Origin: Candidatus Rhodobacter oscarellae
GTDB lineage: Bacteria; Pseudomonadota; Alphaproteobacteria; Rhodobacterales; Rhodobacteraceae
NCBI RefSeq assembly: GCF_001078595.1
Contig: NZ_LFTY01000001.1
Location: 487,830-551,829, forward strand
Length of the DNA stretch: 64,000 bases
Direction of reading: 5' to 3'
This document shows, piece by piece, positions 54,325 through 63,556 of this stretch (positions are counted from its first letter, which is position 1; each line of letters begins with the position of its first letter). A program made the translations under genes and the position numbers. Under the pieces are notes generated by a model. It did not search any database, was not told the DNA's origin, and saw nothing but the letters and a program-made list of their open reading frames with translations.

Positions 54325-55803
54325 ATGCTCGACACAACCACTGATCTCGCCGGGCTGCTGAAAGACCCCAGCCTGCTGGTGACCCAGGCCTATGTTGCGG
54401 GCGCGTGGGTCGATGCCGCGGGTGGCAAGACCTTTGCGGTCACCAACCCGGCGCGCGGCGACGTGATCGCCCAGGTGGCGGATCTCTCCCGCGCCGAGAC
54501 GGCGGATGCTATCGCCAAGGCCGAGGCCGCGATGCCGGCATGGGCGGCGCTGACTGCCAAGGATCGCGCAGCGACCCTGCGCCGCTGGTTCGAGCTGATG
54601 GTCGCGAATGCCGATGACCTTGGCACGATCCTCACCGCCGAACAGGGCAAGCCGCTCGCCGAGGCCAAGGGAGAGATCCTTTATGGCGCCTCCTTCATCG
54701 AGTGGTTCGCCGAGGAGGCCAAGCGGGTCTATGGCGAGACCATCCCCGGGCACCAGCCGGACAAGCGCATCACCGTACTCAAGCAGCCCATCGGCGTGAC
54801 GGCGGCGATCACGCCCTGGAACTTCCCCAACGCGATGATCACCCGCAAGGTCGGCCCGGCGCTGGCCGCGGGCTGCCCGATGATCATCCGCCCGCCCACG
54901 CTGACGCCGCTTTCAGCGCTGGCGCTGGGCGTGTTGGCGGACCGCGCGGGCATCCCCAAGGGCATCCTGTCGATCATCCCCTCCTCGGACAGCTCCGGCA
55001 TCGGCAAGGAGTTCTGCGAGAACCCCGCCGTGCGCAAGCTGTCCTTCACGGGCTCCACCGAGGTGGGCCGCATCCTGCTGCGCCAGGCCGCCGACCAGGT
55101 GATGAAGTGCTCGATGGAGCTGGGCGGCAACGCGCCCTTCATCGTGTTTGACGATGCGGATCTGGACGCCGCGGTTGAGGGCGCTATCGCCTCGAAATAC
55201 CGCAATAACGGGCAGACCTGCGTCTGCGCGAACCGCATCTATGTGCAGGCGGGCGTCTATGACGCCTTCGCCGCGAAGCTGCAGGAGCGGGTCTCGGCCA
55301 TGCCCGTGGGCGACGGGCTGAGCGACGGCATCGCCTTCGGGCCCCTGATCGACGCGGCCGCGGTGGCCAAGGTGCAGGAGCATGTCGATGACGCGGTGGC
55401 CAAGGGCGCCTCCGTGGCGCTGGGCGGCAAGCCGCACGCGCTGGGCGGCACGTTCTTTGAGCCCACCATCGTGACCGGCGTGACCCAGGACATGGCCGTG
55501 GCGCAAGAAGAGACCTTTGGCCCCCTGGCGCCGCTCTTCAAGTTCGAGACCGAGGAACAGGTCATCGCCCAGGCGAATGACACGATCTTCGGGCTGGCCT
55601 GCTACTTCTACGCCCGCGACATCGGCACGATCACGCGTGTGCAGGAGGCGCTGGACTACGGCATTGTGGGCGTGAACACCGGCATAATCTCGACCGAGGT
55701 GGCGCCCTTTGGCGGGGTCAAGCAGTCCGGCCTTGGGCGCGAGGGCTCCAGCCATGGGATCGAGGATTACCTGGAGATGAAATACGTCTGCCTCAGCGTC
55801 TAG
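54325..55803 (+). CDS. gabD: Succinate-semialdehyde dehydrogenase (GabD-like)
   Basis: This 492-residue aldehyde dehydrogenase has ITPWNFPNAM (~154), the FTGSTEVGR NAD-binding region (~236), catalytic glutamate in MELGGNAPF (~263) and catalytic cysteine in GQTCVCANR (~297). The sequence is closest to the NAD(P)-dependent succinate/glutarate-semialdehyde class, which completes GABA breakdown to succinate. GABA transaminase is not adjacent, so other semialdehydes are possible. RBS GGGAGGA precedes the start. Confidence 0.9.
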   Translation: MLDTTTDLAGLLKDPSLLVTQAYVAGAWVDAAGGKTFAVTNPARGDVIAQVADLSRAETADAIAKAEAAMPAWAALTAKDRAATLRRWFELMVANADDLGTILTAEQGKPLAEAKGEILYGASFIEWFAEEAKRVYGETIPGHQPDKRITVLKQPIGVTAAITPWNFPNAMITRKVGPALAAGCPMIIRPPTLTPLSALALGVLADRAGIPKGILSIIPSSDSSGIGKEFCENPAVRKLSFTGSTEVGRILLRQAADQVMKCSMELGGNAPFIVFDDADLDAAVEGAIASKYRNNGQTCVCANRIYVQAGVYDAFAAKLQERVSAMPVGDGLSDGIAFGPLIDAAAVAKVQEHVDDAVAKGASVALGGKPHALGGTFFEPTIVTGVTQDMAVAQEETFGPLAPLFKFETEEQVIAQANDTIFGLACYFYARDIGTITRVQEALDYGIVGVNTGIISTEVAPFGGVKQSGLGREGSSHGIEDYLEMKYVCLSV

Positions 55804-55846
55804 GGCCCAGCCAGTTAAATTTGAGAGGCTTCACCACCTGCGCGCA

Positions 55847-57049
55847 TCAAGTCGCGCCCTGCTCAGCCATGCGCGCGTCGATGAGCTGCGCGTAGATTGC
55901 CGCGCCAAGCGCTATCAGCCCCAGGCCCAGCATCAGCGCCAGTGTCAACCACGCCGCGTTGCTTTCTGTCAGCACAAGCCCCGGCAACGCGGTCAGCACT
56001 GCGCCGGCGCCCGTGGCGAAGGCCCCCGAGAGGCCCGACGCGCTGCCCGCAAGCTCTGGCTTCACCGCCAGCGCCGCCGCCCGCGCATTCGGGATCGACA
56101 GCCCGTTGCCGAAGCCCGCTGCCACTGCGCCCGCAAAGAACACCGCCGGATGCGCCCAGCCCGACAGGAAAAGCACCAAGGACGCCGCCAAGCCAAGCAC
56201 CGTGGCCCACCGCCCCCAAACGACGAACCGCACCACGCCGATCCGCGCAGCGTATCGCCCCGACAGGAAGGTGCCCACGAAGAAACCCGCGGTGATTATC
56301 CCGATCGCAAATCCGATCATTGAGGTGGACAGGCCAAAGACCTTCTGCCCAACCAAAGGCGCTGCCGAGATGAATAGAAAGAAGGCCCCGATGCCCGCGG
56401 CCATGACGGTTGAATACGCCCATAGGCGCCGAGAACGGACAAGCTCTGGCAGGCCCTTCAGCGGGTCACTGCCGGCTCCGGTCATCGGCGCGGTCTCTCC
56501 TAGGTCGGCCCAGACCAGCCAGAGCATGCCCGCGCCCATCGCGGTGTAAAGCCAGAACCCTGACCGCCATCCGTAAAGCTCGTCCAACGCGCCGCCCAGC
56601 ATCGGCGCCAGCATCGGCGCCACAGCCATGGCCATCGCGATCAGCGACATCCGGCGGGCGGCCTCGTCGCGCTTATAGAGGTCCGTGACGACTGCCGAAG
56701 CCACGACAGAGCCTGCGATAATGCCCGCTTGGACCACCCGCGCGGCCAGGAACACCCAGATGCTCGGCGCCACGGCGGCAACCAGCGATGCCACCACGAA
56801 CAGCCCGACTGCCGATAGGATCACCGGGCGGCGCCCAAGGCGATCCGACATTGGCCCAAGGGCGAGCTGCAGGACCGCGTTGATCGCCAAAAACCCTGAA
56901 ACCGATAGGCTCGCCAGCGCGTAGCTGACCTCGAACTCCGCCGCGATATTGGCCAGCGATGGCAGGAACATGTTCAACGACAGCACCGACAACGCCGTCA
57001 GCAGAATCAGCGTGGAGAGGCGTGGCGGAGAAGATGCGGCGGAGAACAT
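55847..57049 (-). CDS. MFS drug-resistance transporter, Bcr/CflA type
   Basis: This 400-residue inner-membrane protein has 12 predicted helices. The motif-A region is GPMSDRLGRRPVIL (~67-80), and the multidrug motif-C-like segment lies in helix 5 (APMLAPMLGGALDE). It starts LILLTALSVLSLNMFLPSL, typical of Bcr/CflA efflux pumps. It probably exports drugs or metabolites by proton antiport. Confidence 0.9.
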   Translation of the reverse strand: MFSAASSPPRLSTLILLTALSVLSLNMFLPSLANIAAEFEVSYALASLSVSGFLAINAVLQLALGPMSDRLGRRPVILSAVGLFVVASLVAAVAPSIWVFLAARVVQAGIIAGSVVASAVVTDLYKRDEAARRMSLIAMAMAVAPMLAPMLGGALDELYGWRSGFWLYTAMGAGMLWLVWADLGETAPMTGAGSDPLKGLPELVRSRRLWAYSTVMAAGIGAFFLFISAAPLVGQKVFGLSTSMIGFAIGIITAGFFVGTFLSGRYAARIGVVRFVVWGRWATVLGLAASLVLFLSGWAHPAVFFAGAVAAGFGNGLSIPNARAAALAVKPELAGSASGLSGAFATGAGAVLTALPGLVLTESNAAWLTLALMLGLGLIALGAAIYAQLIDARMAEQGAT

Positions 57050-57108
57050 GAGGGCGGTCCCAGATACGGCCCGTCACCTTGCACGCGATCAACAGCCAAC
57101 CGCAAGCG

Positions 57109-57145
57109 CAAAAGAAAGGCCCGGCGAGAGCGCTCCCGCCGGGCC
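57109..57145 (-). terminator. Intrinsic terminator of the BCCT gene
   Basis: Stem GGCCCGGCG/CGCCGGGCC (57118-57126 with 57137-57145), followed on the minus strand by TTTCTTTT. Confidence 0.9.
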
Positions 57146-57166
57146 GTTGATCTTGTCCCGCGCGGC

Positions 57167-58756
57167 CTAGCGCGGCTCGGTCTTGAGCGCCTGGTAGACC
57201 GTGTAGCACATCAAGAGCACCACGATGGTGAACGGGATACCCGTTGACACCGCCGCGCCTTGCAAGGCCGCCAATCCGCCACCAAGCAGCAGCGCAATCG
57301 CCACCAGACCCTCCAGCGTGCACCAGAAGATGCGCTGCACCACCGGCGCGTCCATCTTGCCGCCCGCGGTGATCGTGTCGATCACCAGGGAGCCGCTGTC
57401 CGAGGACGTGACAAAGAAGATCACGATCAGGATCAGCGCGATGGGCGCAACGATGCCGTAAAGCGGCAGCTCTTTGAGCAACCCAAACAGCGCGCCCTCA
57501 GGCTTATAGGAGTCGATCACGGTGGCCTTCACACCTTCGGCGCCGCCCGTGTTCAGCATGTCGATGGCGGCTCCGCCAAAGGTCGACATCCATAGCGCGC
57601 AAACAAGCGTCGGTGCGATCAGGGCGCAAAGGATGAACTCGCGCACGGTGCGGCCCTTGGAGATGCGGGCGATGAACATGCCCACAAACGGCGACCATGC
57701 GATCCACCAGGCCCAGTAGAAGGTCGTCCAGCCGTGGAAGAAGCTGGTGTCTTCACGCCCGAACGGGTTCGACAGCGCCGGCAAGAGCTGCACGTAATCC
57801 ACCATAACGCTCCCGTAGCGTGCGATCGCCGTGCCCACTCCGGTCACGAACAGCACGAATAGGAACAGCGCCACCGCCATGACCATGTTGATCTCAGAGA
57901 GCCGCTTGACGCCCTTATCCATGCCCATCAGCACCGAGCCCAGCGCAACGATCGTGATGCCAATGATCAGGAACACTGTCAGGGCCGGGGTCTGTTCCAG
58001 GCCAAAGACCTCGTTGAGGCCCGCCGCGATCTGCTGCGCGCCAAGGCCCAGCGAGGTGGTCAGGCCGAAGAGCGTGGCGAACACCGCCAGGATGTCGATG
58101 GTATGGCCCCACCAGCCCCAAATCCGCTCGCCCAGGATCGGGTAGAAGGCCGAGCGCAGGGTCATCGGCAGGCCCTTGTTATAGGCGAAGATCGCCAGGG
58201 TCAGGCCGACCACCGCATAAACACACCAGCCTGCCAGGCCCCAATGGTGTATGGTGCCAACCACGCCGACATATTCATTGCCGGGCAGGGACTGATCAAT
58301 GCCAAGGGGGCTTGCATTCCCACCTTCAGAGAACTGGTAGTACACCGGCTCCAGCACGCCAAAGAACAGCAGGCCAATGCCGATGCCTGCCGCGAACATC
58401 ATCGCGATCCAGCCCGCATAGGAATAGTCCGGCTTGGCGTCCTTACCGCCGATCCGGACAGAGCCCACGGGCAGCACGATCAGCACCAGACAGAATAGAA
58501 GCATGATGTCGACCGAAATCACCAGGAACCAATCAAACTGGCTAGTAAGTGTCGGCCTGAGCCAGCCAAAAAATTCGGCGGACGCCTCTTGGAACATCAG
58601 CGCCAAGAGCACGAATGCGATGATGACAAGGCTCGAGATCACAAAGACCGGGTTGTGTATGTCCAGCCCGAATGGCCGAATATTGTCACTCCCCATTTCG
58701 TAAGTAGTTATTGGTTCTATTATGTTTTCTGGTTCGTTTTCGCCTGCGACAGACAT
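57167..58756 (-). CDS. BCCT family betaine/choline/carnitine-type transporter
   Basis: This 529-residue protein has about 12 helices and the BCCT hallmarks: the Gly-rich MFAAGIGIGLLFFGVLEP stretch of helix 3 and the tryptophan-rich WWIAWSPFVGMFIARISKGR region of helix 8. The ATG at 58756 has AGGGAG seven bases upstream, so it is preferred to a GTG two codons earlier. It imports quaternary ammonium or related sulfonium osmolytes; in marine relatives glycine betaine or DMSP are typical. The long N-terminal tail (~40 residues) may sense osmolarity. Confidence 0.92.
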   Translation of the reverse strand: MSVAGENEPENIIEPITTYEMGSDNIRPFGLDIHNPVFVISSLVIIAFVLLALMFQEASAEFFGWLRPTLTSQFDWFLVISVDIMLLFCLVLIVLPVGSVRIGGKDAKPDYSYAGWIAMMFAAGIGIGLLFFGVLEPVYYQFSEGGNASPLGIDQSLPGNEYVGVVGTIHHWGLAGWCVYAVVGLTLAIFAYNKGLPMTLRSAFYPILGERIWGWWGHTIDILAVFATLFGLTTSLGLGAQQIAAGLNEVFGLEQTPALTVFLIIGITIVALGSVLMGMDKGVKRLSEINMVMAVALFLFVLFVTGVGTAIARYGSVMVDYVQLLPALSNPFGREDTSFFHGWTTFYWAWWIAWSPFVGMFIARISKGRTVREFILCALIAPTLVCALWMSTFGGAAIDMLNTGGAEGVKATVIDSYKPEGALFGLLKELPLYGIVAPIALILIVIFFVTSSDSGSLVIDTITAGGKMDAPVVQRIFWCTLEGLVAIALLLGGGLAALQGAAVSTGIPFTIVVLLMCYTVYQALKTEPR

Positions 58757-59293
58757 AAACACACTCCCTTATATTTTCACCCCGCCACCGAACAACCAGG
58801 AATGAAGCTATCCCCGCGCCCGCCTAATCGGTAACAGATAAGTAACGATACGAAACAAAACTCCACCTGTCACCAAATGAGTTGCATCGCAAAAGCGGCG
58901 CTCATGAAAACGCATACGATCACCGCATGGCTTTGCGCCCAATTTTTGGGCGGATTTTGTAATCTTGTTACAAGTATTTACGCGCTGACACCGGTTATCA
59001 CCTGCCCCGCAGCCACGCGGGCCCGCCGGCTGCTTGCTCTCAAGACATCCACTTCCGCGCGGGGATAGTTTTCCCCGCAGGAAAACTCGTGCTCTGGGGG
59101 CTCACAACCCGCCGAGGCTTCCCCTGGCTGATTGCAATCGGACCGCGCATGCCTGCGCATGCTCTTTCCGTGCGCGGCCTAGTCTGGAAAATCCTGCAAT
59201 CGACTAAAATGCAATCGACTATAAACGTGCGTTTTGAGCTCGATCCGTACACACTGCATTAACGGATGGGGGCATCCGACGAGAGAGCTGATC
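58757..59293. other. Divergent intergenic region upstream of the BCCT gene
   Basis: This 537-bp region has no convincing gene. A 63-codon plus-strand frame (58877-59068) lacks a ribosome site and recognisable content. The AT-rich part next to the BCCT start probably holds its promoter. TGCAATCG motifs cluster at 59130-59221, close to the next gene. Confidence 0.5.
59195..59221. promoter_or_regulatory. TGCAATCGACTA direct repeat
   Basis: TGCAATCGACTA occurs at 59195-59206 and 59210-59221 (period 15), and a related TGCAATCGGAC lies near 59134. The pair sits about 75 bp upstream of the start at 59294 and could be an activator or repressor site. Confidence 0.45.
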
Positions 59294-60178
59294 ATGACGT
59301 TCGAACCGCGCCCGAACCGTTCCATAGACTACCATCCCTGCCGCTACGGCGCCTCCAAGATCCTGTTCCGCAGCCCGGCCAGGCGCATACGCGGCGACTA
59401 TGTGGCCTTCATAGGGGGCACAGAGACCTTTGGTCGGTTTGTGGAAACACCATTCCCCGAACTTGTAGAGAACGCGACCGGCGTGCCTTCGATCAATCTG
59501 GGCTGCCTGCGCGCAGGGATCGATGCGTTCAATACCTCGCCTGGCTTGATCGACATATGCTCGATGGCGAAGGTCACGGTGGTGCAGATCCTGGGCGCCG
59601 CCAGCATGTCGAACCGCTTCTTCACGGTAGACCCGCGGCATAACGAGCGGTTCATGCGGGCCTCTAAGCTGTTCAAAGAGATTTACCCCGAGGTCGATTT
59701 CAGCGAGTTTGATCGCACCGACCATATGCTCACGGCGCTGGCGCAGATCGGGCGCGACCGGTTGCATCTGGTGCGCCAAGAGATGCAATGCGCCTGGGTC
59801 GCGCGGATGCGCACCCTGCTGGACCAGATCGACGGCAAGAAGGTGTTGCTTTGGCTGGCGGACCACGCCCCGTATTCGAACGAAACCGGGGGCACGATCT
59901 GTCGCGAACCTCTCTTTGTCGACCGGGCCATGTTGAACGCCGTCGCGGGTCACGCCGACGCGCTGGTCGAGGTGGTCGGCAACCCTCAGGACATCACCAC
60001 GGGGTGCGGGCATCTGGTGTTCTCTGACTTCGAACGGGCGGACGCAGAAGAGATGCTGGGCCCGTTGGTGCATGATCAATGCGCGCAGAAGTTAGAGCCC
60101 GTGCTGTTGTCGCTGCTTTCCGATGGCGCCGTACCAGAGGTCCCCTCAATGATGGGCGAGGCGTTGATGGCCTGCTAA
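59294..60178 (+). CDS. Unknown cytoplasmic protein (DUF6473-like)
   Basis: This 294-residue protein has no signal or membrane helix. The motif FIGGTETFGRFVETPFPEL (~38-56), followed by NLGCLRAGIDAF, resembles an SGNH-like start, and HAPYSNE lies at ~194. It recalls a Rhodobacteraceae family named DUF6473 (from memory, unverified). The ATG at 59294 is preferred to an in-frame start 20 codons upstream that would include the repeat region. It is monocistronic, between the repeat cluster and a bidirectional terminator. Confidence 0.75.
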   Translation: MTFEPRPNRSIDYHPCRYGASKILFRSPARRIRGDYVAFIGGTETFGRFVETPFPELVENATGVPSINLGCLRAGIDAFNTSPGLIDICSMAKVTVVQILGAASMSNRFFTVDPRHNERFMRASKLFKEIYPEVDFSEFDRTDHMLTALAQIGRDRLHLVRQEMQCAWVARMRTLLDQIDGKKVLLWLADHAPYSNETGGTICREPLFVDRAMLNAVAGHADALVEVVGNPQDITTGCGHLVFSDFERADAEEMLGPLVHDQCAQKLEPVLLSLLSDGAVPEVPSMMGEALMAC

Positions 60179-60242
60179 TGCCCACGCAGCGGAGGGCCGC
60201 GGCAAAGACTCCGCCTCTAAACCCACCCAATAGCTAAAGCAA

Positions 60243-60270
60243 AAGGGCGCGCCGAAACCGGCGCGCCCTT
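60243..60270. terminator. Bidirectional terminator
   Basis: Stem AAGGGCGCGCC/GGCGCGCCCTT with a six-base loop lies between convergent genes. The minus-strand side reads TTTTGCTTT after the stem and the plus-strand side ATTACT, so it can serve hsp20 and the upstream unknown gene. Confidence 0.88.
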
Positions 60271-60291
60271 ATTACTCACTACCACCGACAG

Positions 60292-60768
60292 TTAGGCGGC
60301 TTTTTTCTTGGACTTATGCTCAACGGCCTTGGCGTTCAGCGTCTTCGCGTTGGCGATCTCGATCCGGCGCGGTTTCAAGGCTTCCGGCACTTCGCGAACC
60401 AGATCGATATGCAGCATGCCGTTCTCATGTGCCGCTCCGGTCACCCGGATGTGGTCGGCGAGCTGGAAGCGACGCTCGAACGCGCGGGTCGCGATGCCGC
60501 GGTGCAAATAGGTCACGTCGCCAGCGGCATCCCCCCTCTTGGCGGCCACAACCAGCGAGTTTTCTTTCACCTCAACCGAGAGCTCGTCTTCGGCAAAGCC
60601 CGCCACGGCGAGCGAGATCCGATAAGCGTCATCGGCGGTTTTTTCGATGTTGTAAGGGGGGTAGCTGGGTTGAGCCACTTCCGTGCTCAGGACCCGGTCC
60701 ATCAGGTCGGCGATGCGATCAAAGCCAACGGTGGCGCGGTAAAGTGGTGCAAGGTCATAAGTGCGCAT
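60292..60768 (-). CDS. Small heat-shock protein Hsp20 (IbpA-like)
   Basis: This 158-residue chaperone has a short N-terminal arm (PLYRATVGFDRIADLMDRV), the alpha-crystallin domain (~38-130; VAGFAEDELSVEVKENSLVVAAKR) and a basic Lys-rich C-terminus. It binds unfolding proteins during heat stress. The 5' leader contains a ROSE-like thermometer hairpin that hides the ribosome site. Confidence 0.94.
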   Translation of the reverse strand: MRTYDLAPLYRATVGFDRIADLMDRVLSTEVAQPSYPPYNIEKTADDAYRISLAVAGFAEDELSVEVKENSLVVAAKRGDAAGDVTYLHRGIATRAFERRFQLADHIRVTGAAHENGMLHIDLVREVPEALKPRRIEIANAKTLNAKAVEHKSKKKAA

Positions 60769-60770
60769 AG

Positions 60771-60825
60771 GTCATCCTCCATTGAGCGACAACTTAGAGT
60801 TAAGCCCTCCCATCATGGGCAGGGC
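60771..60825 (-). promoter_or_regulatory. ROSE-like RNA thermometer in the hsp20 leader
   Basis: On the minus strand UCGCU (60789-60785) fits the ROSE signature UYGCU. It pairs across a six-base loop with AGGA of the ribosome site (60778-60775), leaving the characteristic G bulged. Four more pairs (G-U, U-G, U-A, G-C) extend the stem to 60793/60771, giving eight pairs. Upstream in the leader a second hairpin (60804-60825; GCCCTgCCC/GGGAGGGC) completes the usual multi-hairpin plan. The AUG follows at 60768. Confidence 0.75.
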
Positions 60826-60889
60826 GGTGATGTATCGGCCCCATCTTTGGCGACCGATGACAGATAGGTGGGAAGCGGGTATCGCGCTT

Positions 60890-61732
60890 TCAAGGGGTGC
60901 TAATGTCGGCCCAGATTGCCTCGATCTTTGACTTGATCGTCAGGGCCTCGTCCCAACGGTTCGACATCTCTTTGCCGTCGGGTCCGGTCATCGCGTATTC
61001 AGGCGGTCCCAGCTCGCACAAAAAGACCAGGTCGCCGCTTTCGTTGCGGTGGCACCAGTCGGTCAGACCGCGGCGCCAAAGATCCTCGAACAGCGCGACC
61101 CATTTGGCATGCTGCGGAAAATCGAGCTGCAACTGGACCTGCTGACGGCTGGCGACGCGGCCTTGAAAACTGTCGCACCGCGCGATGCAGCGGTCCAGAA
61201 GGCGCTGCTCCCAAGCGGTCAGAGGCAGTTTGAACTCACGGTCCACGATGTAATGCGAGAAATCCCCCGCCAGTCGCATCTCCGGCACCGCGTCCAGCAG
61301 GCTGAGCGTGGCGAAAAGGTCGTTGGTGATGCAGTTGCGATGGGTCTCGAACTGCACCGGCATGCCCTCTTCCAGAGACATATCGATCCATTGCCGGATC
61401 ACAGGGATCGCGCCCTCCACCGTCAGCGGAAAGACCTGTCCGATCACGTTCACAAAGGGCGAGCCAAAGTCCTTTGCCATCTTCAACGTGTCGCGCAGGC
61501 TCTCCACAGAGCGCGGGAAGGCCACGATCAGCGGCGTCAGGCCTTCCTTTTCGATATGCGGGCGGACGGCATGGGCGGTCTCTACATCCGCCGCGCCAAG
61601 GTCTATCGCCAGCCCGTCAAAGCCCGCGTCCCGGACCATGCCGCAGATCCGGTCATAGGGCAGGCTCACGCCGGTCTGGTCATGTGGCTGCATCGCCCAA
61701 AGCGATTGAAAAACCTTGAGATCACGGCTCAT
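60890..61732 (-). CDS. TIM-barrel protein, xylose-isomerase-like
   Basis: This 280-residue protein is related to sugar-phosphate isomerase/epimerase (AP-endonuclease-2-like) barrels: FDGLAIDLGAADVE (~38), FETHRNCITND (~128), LAGDFSHYIVDRE (~153) and a HRNESGD segment (~226). Metal-binding histidine and acidic residues are present. The substrate is unknown. The ATG at 61732 is preferred to a TTG nine codons earlier; the ribosome site is weak for both. Confidence 0.8.
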   Translation of the reverse strand: MSRDLKVFQSLWAMQPHDQTGVSLPYDRICGMVRDAGFDGLAIDLGAADVETAHAVRPHIEKEGLTPLIVAFPRSVESLRDTLKMAKDFGSPFVNVIGQVFPLTVEGAIPVIRQWIDMSLEEGMPVQFETHRNCITNDLFATLSLLDAVPEMRLAGDFSHYIVDREFKLPLTAWEQRLLDRCIARCDSFQGRVASRQQVQLQLDFPQHAKWVALFEDLWRRGLTDWCHRNESGDLVFLCELGPPEYAMTGPDGKEMSNRWDEALTIKSKIEAIWADISTP

Positions 61733-61869
61733 TTCAATATCCCAGCGATTTGCGCGCAACTTTGCCAGAACCGGCGGATTGATGGAGGCTAAACTGTATC
61801 TTCACCGAATCGCCGAAGGATAAAGGGCGGTAGGGAGGGGGTAACCTGAAACGGGGCGTTAACCCGTTG

Positions 61870-62850
61870 TTAAGCTGCTTCAAAGCTGCGCACCCCGCGA
61901 TCCGTCGACACGATCCAGACCTCGTCATAGGGGTATTGGCTCTCGTCCTTTTGCGCCAAGGCTTTGATCACGGCGACCTGGAACTCGATCCAGCCCATCG
62001 CGTGGGGCTCTGCGCCGTTGCCCTTTAACTCGGCGTCCAACTCCTTGAGCTGCCAGAACGGCACCGATGGGAAGGCGTGATGCGCCGTGTGGTAGGGCAT
62101 CTGCCAGCAGAGCCAGCGCAGCACCGCGTTGGTGCGGGTGGAGCGGGTGTTCTTGAAGATGTCGCTCTCGTGGCTGAGACCCAGATGTTCGATTGTGTTT
62201 TGCAGCTGGTGCACGGGCTTCATGATCATCATCGGCGCAAGCCATAGCAGGATCGCCGCCCAGCTTTGCAAGACGACCGAGAGCAGCGCGATCAAGGCGT
62301 ATCCGGCCAGGTGCCACCGCGCCTCGCGGGTCACCTCGCCATGCTGATCGGGACGCACATAGGGCTCTAGCACGATGCCGCGCGCGTGGCGCAGCAGACC
62401 CGCGATGCGATTGCGCCAGTAGGTGGTGCCGCTCATCCACAGCAGGTAACTGCGCAGCGTGTAGGGCTGCCGCCGCAGCTCGCCGTCTTTCTCCCAATTC
62501 GCGGTGTGCTGGTGGTGTGCCGAGTGCATGATCCAGTCGAAGTCGCGCGGGAACAACTGGATGAACCCCACTAGGCGACCGAAGACCATATTCGGCCATT
62601 TGGTCTTGAAGACCGAGCTATGGCTCAGCTCGTGCTGCGCCGCGTAGAGAAAGTTCAGAAGCACGCCATGCAGCATGAACACCGGCAGCGACCACCAGGA
62701 CCCCCAGCTGACCCAAAGAAGCGCGCCAGATATCACGATGGCGCCGAAATGCGACGCAAGCTGTAGCGCGCCCCGCAGATCAGAGCGCTGCATCAGCCCG
62801 CGCAGCCGATCCGGAGCGATCAAGTCCCTACGGCTAAAGCTTGCCTGCAT
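61870..62850 (-). CDS. Fatty-acid desaturase-type membrane di-iron enzyme
   Basis: This 326-residue integral membrane protein has three histidine boxes: HELSHSS (~73-79), HSAHHQHT (~109-116) and HTAHHAFP (~254-261). Hydrophobic pairs lie at ~35-70 and ~180-215. These ligands define the desaturase/hydroxylase family acting on acyl chains or isoprenoids. The substrate is not determined. It runs toward the TIM-barrel gene. Confidence 0.88.
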   Translation of the reverse strand: MQASFSRRDLIAPDRLRGLMQRSDLRGALQLASHFGAIVISGALLWVSWGSWWSLPVFMLHGVLLNFLYAAQHELSHSSVFKTKWPNMVFGRLVGFIQLFPRDFDWIMHSAHHQHTANWEKDGELRRQPYTLRSYLLWMSGTTYWRNRIAGLLRHARGIVLEPYVRPDQHGEVTREARWHLAGYALIALLSVVLQSWAAILLWLAPMMIMKPVHQLQNTIEHLGLSHESDIFKNTRSTRTNAVLRWLCWQMPYHTAHHAFPSVPFWQLKELDAELKGNGAEPHAMGWIEFQVAVIKALAQKDESQYPYDEVWIVSTDRGVRSFEAA

Positions 62851-63022
62851 GTCATCTTCTCCCTTGCTTACCGCCGGACGCTACCGCGCATCGCCCCAAT
62901 TGGGCAAGATATGGCACGATTTTCCTGGATTTCGGCGCTTCCCACCCATATGTGGCTGGCGTATAAGTGCTGCAACGAGGGAAAAGCCCGCGCTAGACGG
63001 GCACTACAAGGCCGGAGATCCC

Positions 63023-63556
63023 ATGACCACAGACCAAAGCGACGGCGCGCCGAAGCCGGACAATGCCTCTGACATCGCCTTTGTAAAGGCCTTAGCGGAG
63101 GTCCTGCGCGAGAACGACCTGGGCGAGCTAGAGGTCGAGCGCGGCGTTAAGTCGGGATCGAAGCTCTCGGTCCGCATTTCCAAGAACGCACCCGCGCCGG
63201 TGATCGCGAATGTCGCGGCTCCGGCCGCGCCGCAAGCGCCCGCGGCCCCAAGCGCGCCGACAGCGCCCGCGGCGGCAGCGGCGCCAGAGGCCGGCTCTGA
63301 CGACGAGGATCCCTCCAGCCTTCCTGGCATCGTCAACTCTCCGATGGTCGGCACCGCCTATCTTTCGGCCGAACCCGGGGCGGCGGCGTTCGTCAACATC
63401 GGTGACACCGTATCAGAGGGCCAGACCCTTATGATCGTCGAGGCGATGAAGACCATGAACCATATTCACGCGCCCCATGCCGGTACGGTCAAGCGCATCC
63501 TGGTCGAGGACGGTGCTCCGGTGGAATACGGCGCGCCGCTGATGGTCGTCGCCTAA
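63023..63556 (+). CDS. accB: Acetyl-CoA carboxylase biotin carboxyl carrier protein
   Basis: This 177-residue protein has an N-terminal domain (~10-55), an Ala/Pro-rich linker (~58-92) and a biotinyl domain (~98-177) with the biotin lysine in EAMKTMNH (~143). The ATG at 63023 follows GGAG. Its stop shares one base with the accC start (TAATG). It carries the carboxyl group for malonyl-CoA synthesis. Confidence 0.96.
   Translation: MTTDQSDGAPKPDNASDIAFVKALAEVLRENDLGELEVERGVKSGSKLSVRISKNAPAPVIANVAAPAAPQAPAAPSAPTAPAAAAAPEAGSDDEDPSSLPGIVNSPMVGTAYLSAEPGAAAFVNIGDTVSEGQTLMIVEAMKTMNHIHAPHAGTVKRILVEDGAPVEYGAPLMVVA

Noticed and set aside
60850..60896. CTTGAAA and CTATCT as an RpoH promoter for hsp20
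   Set aside because: The elements are 20 bp apart, too far for the known sigma-32 spacing, and the first overlaps the upstream gene's stop codon. Heat control may act through the ROSE-like leader instead.
61859..61873. TTAA-N7-TTAAG resembling a CtrA box
   Set aside because: It overlaps the desaturase stop codon, lacks the final C of the consensus and is about 130 bp from the next start; probably chance.
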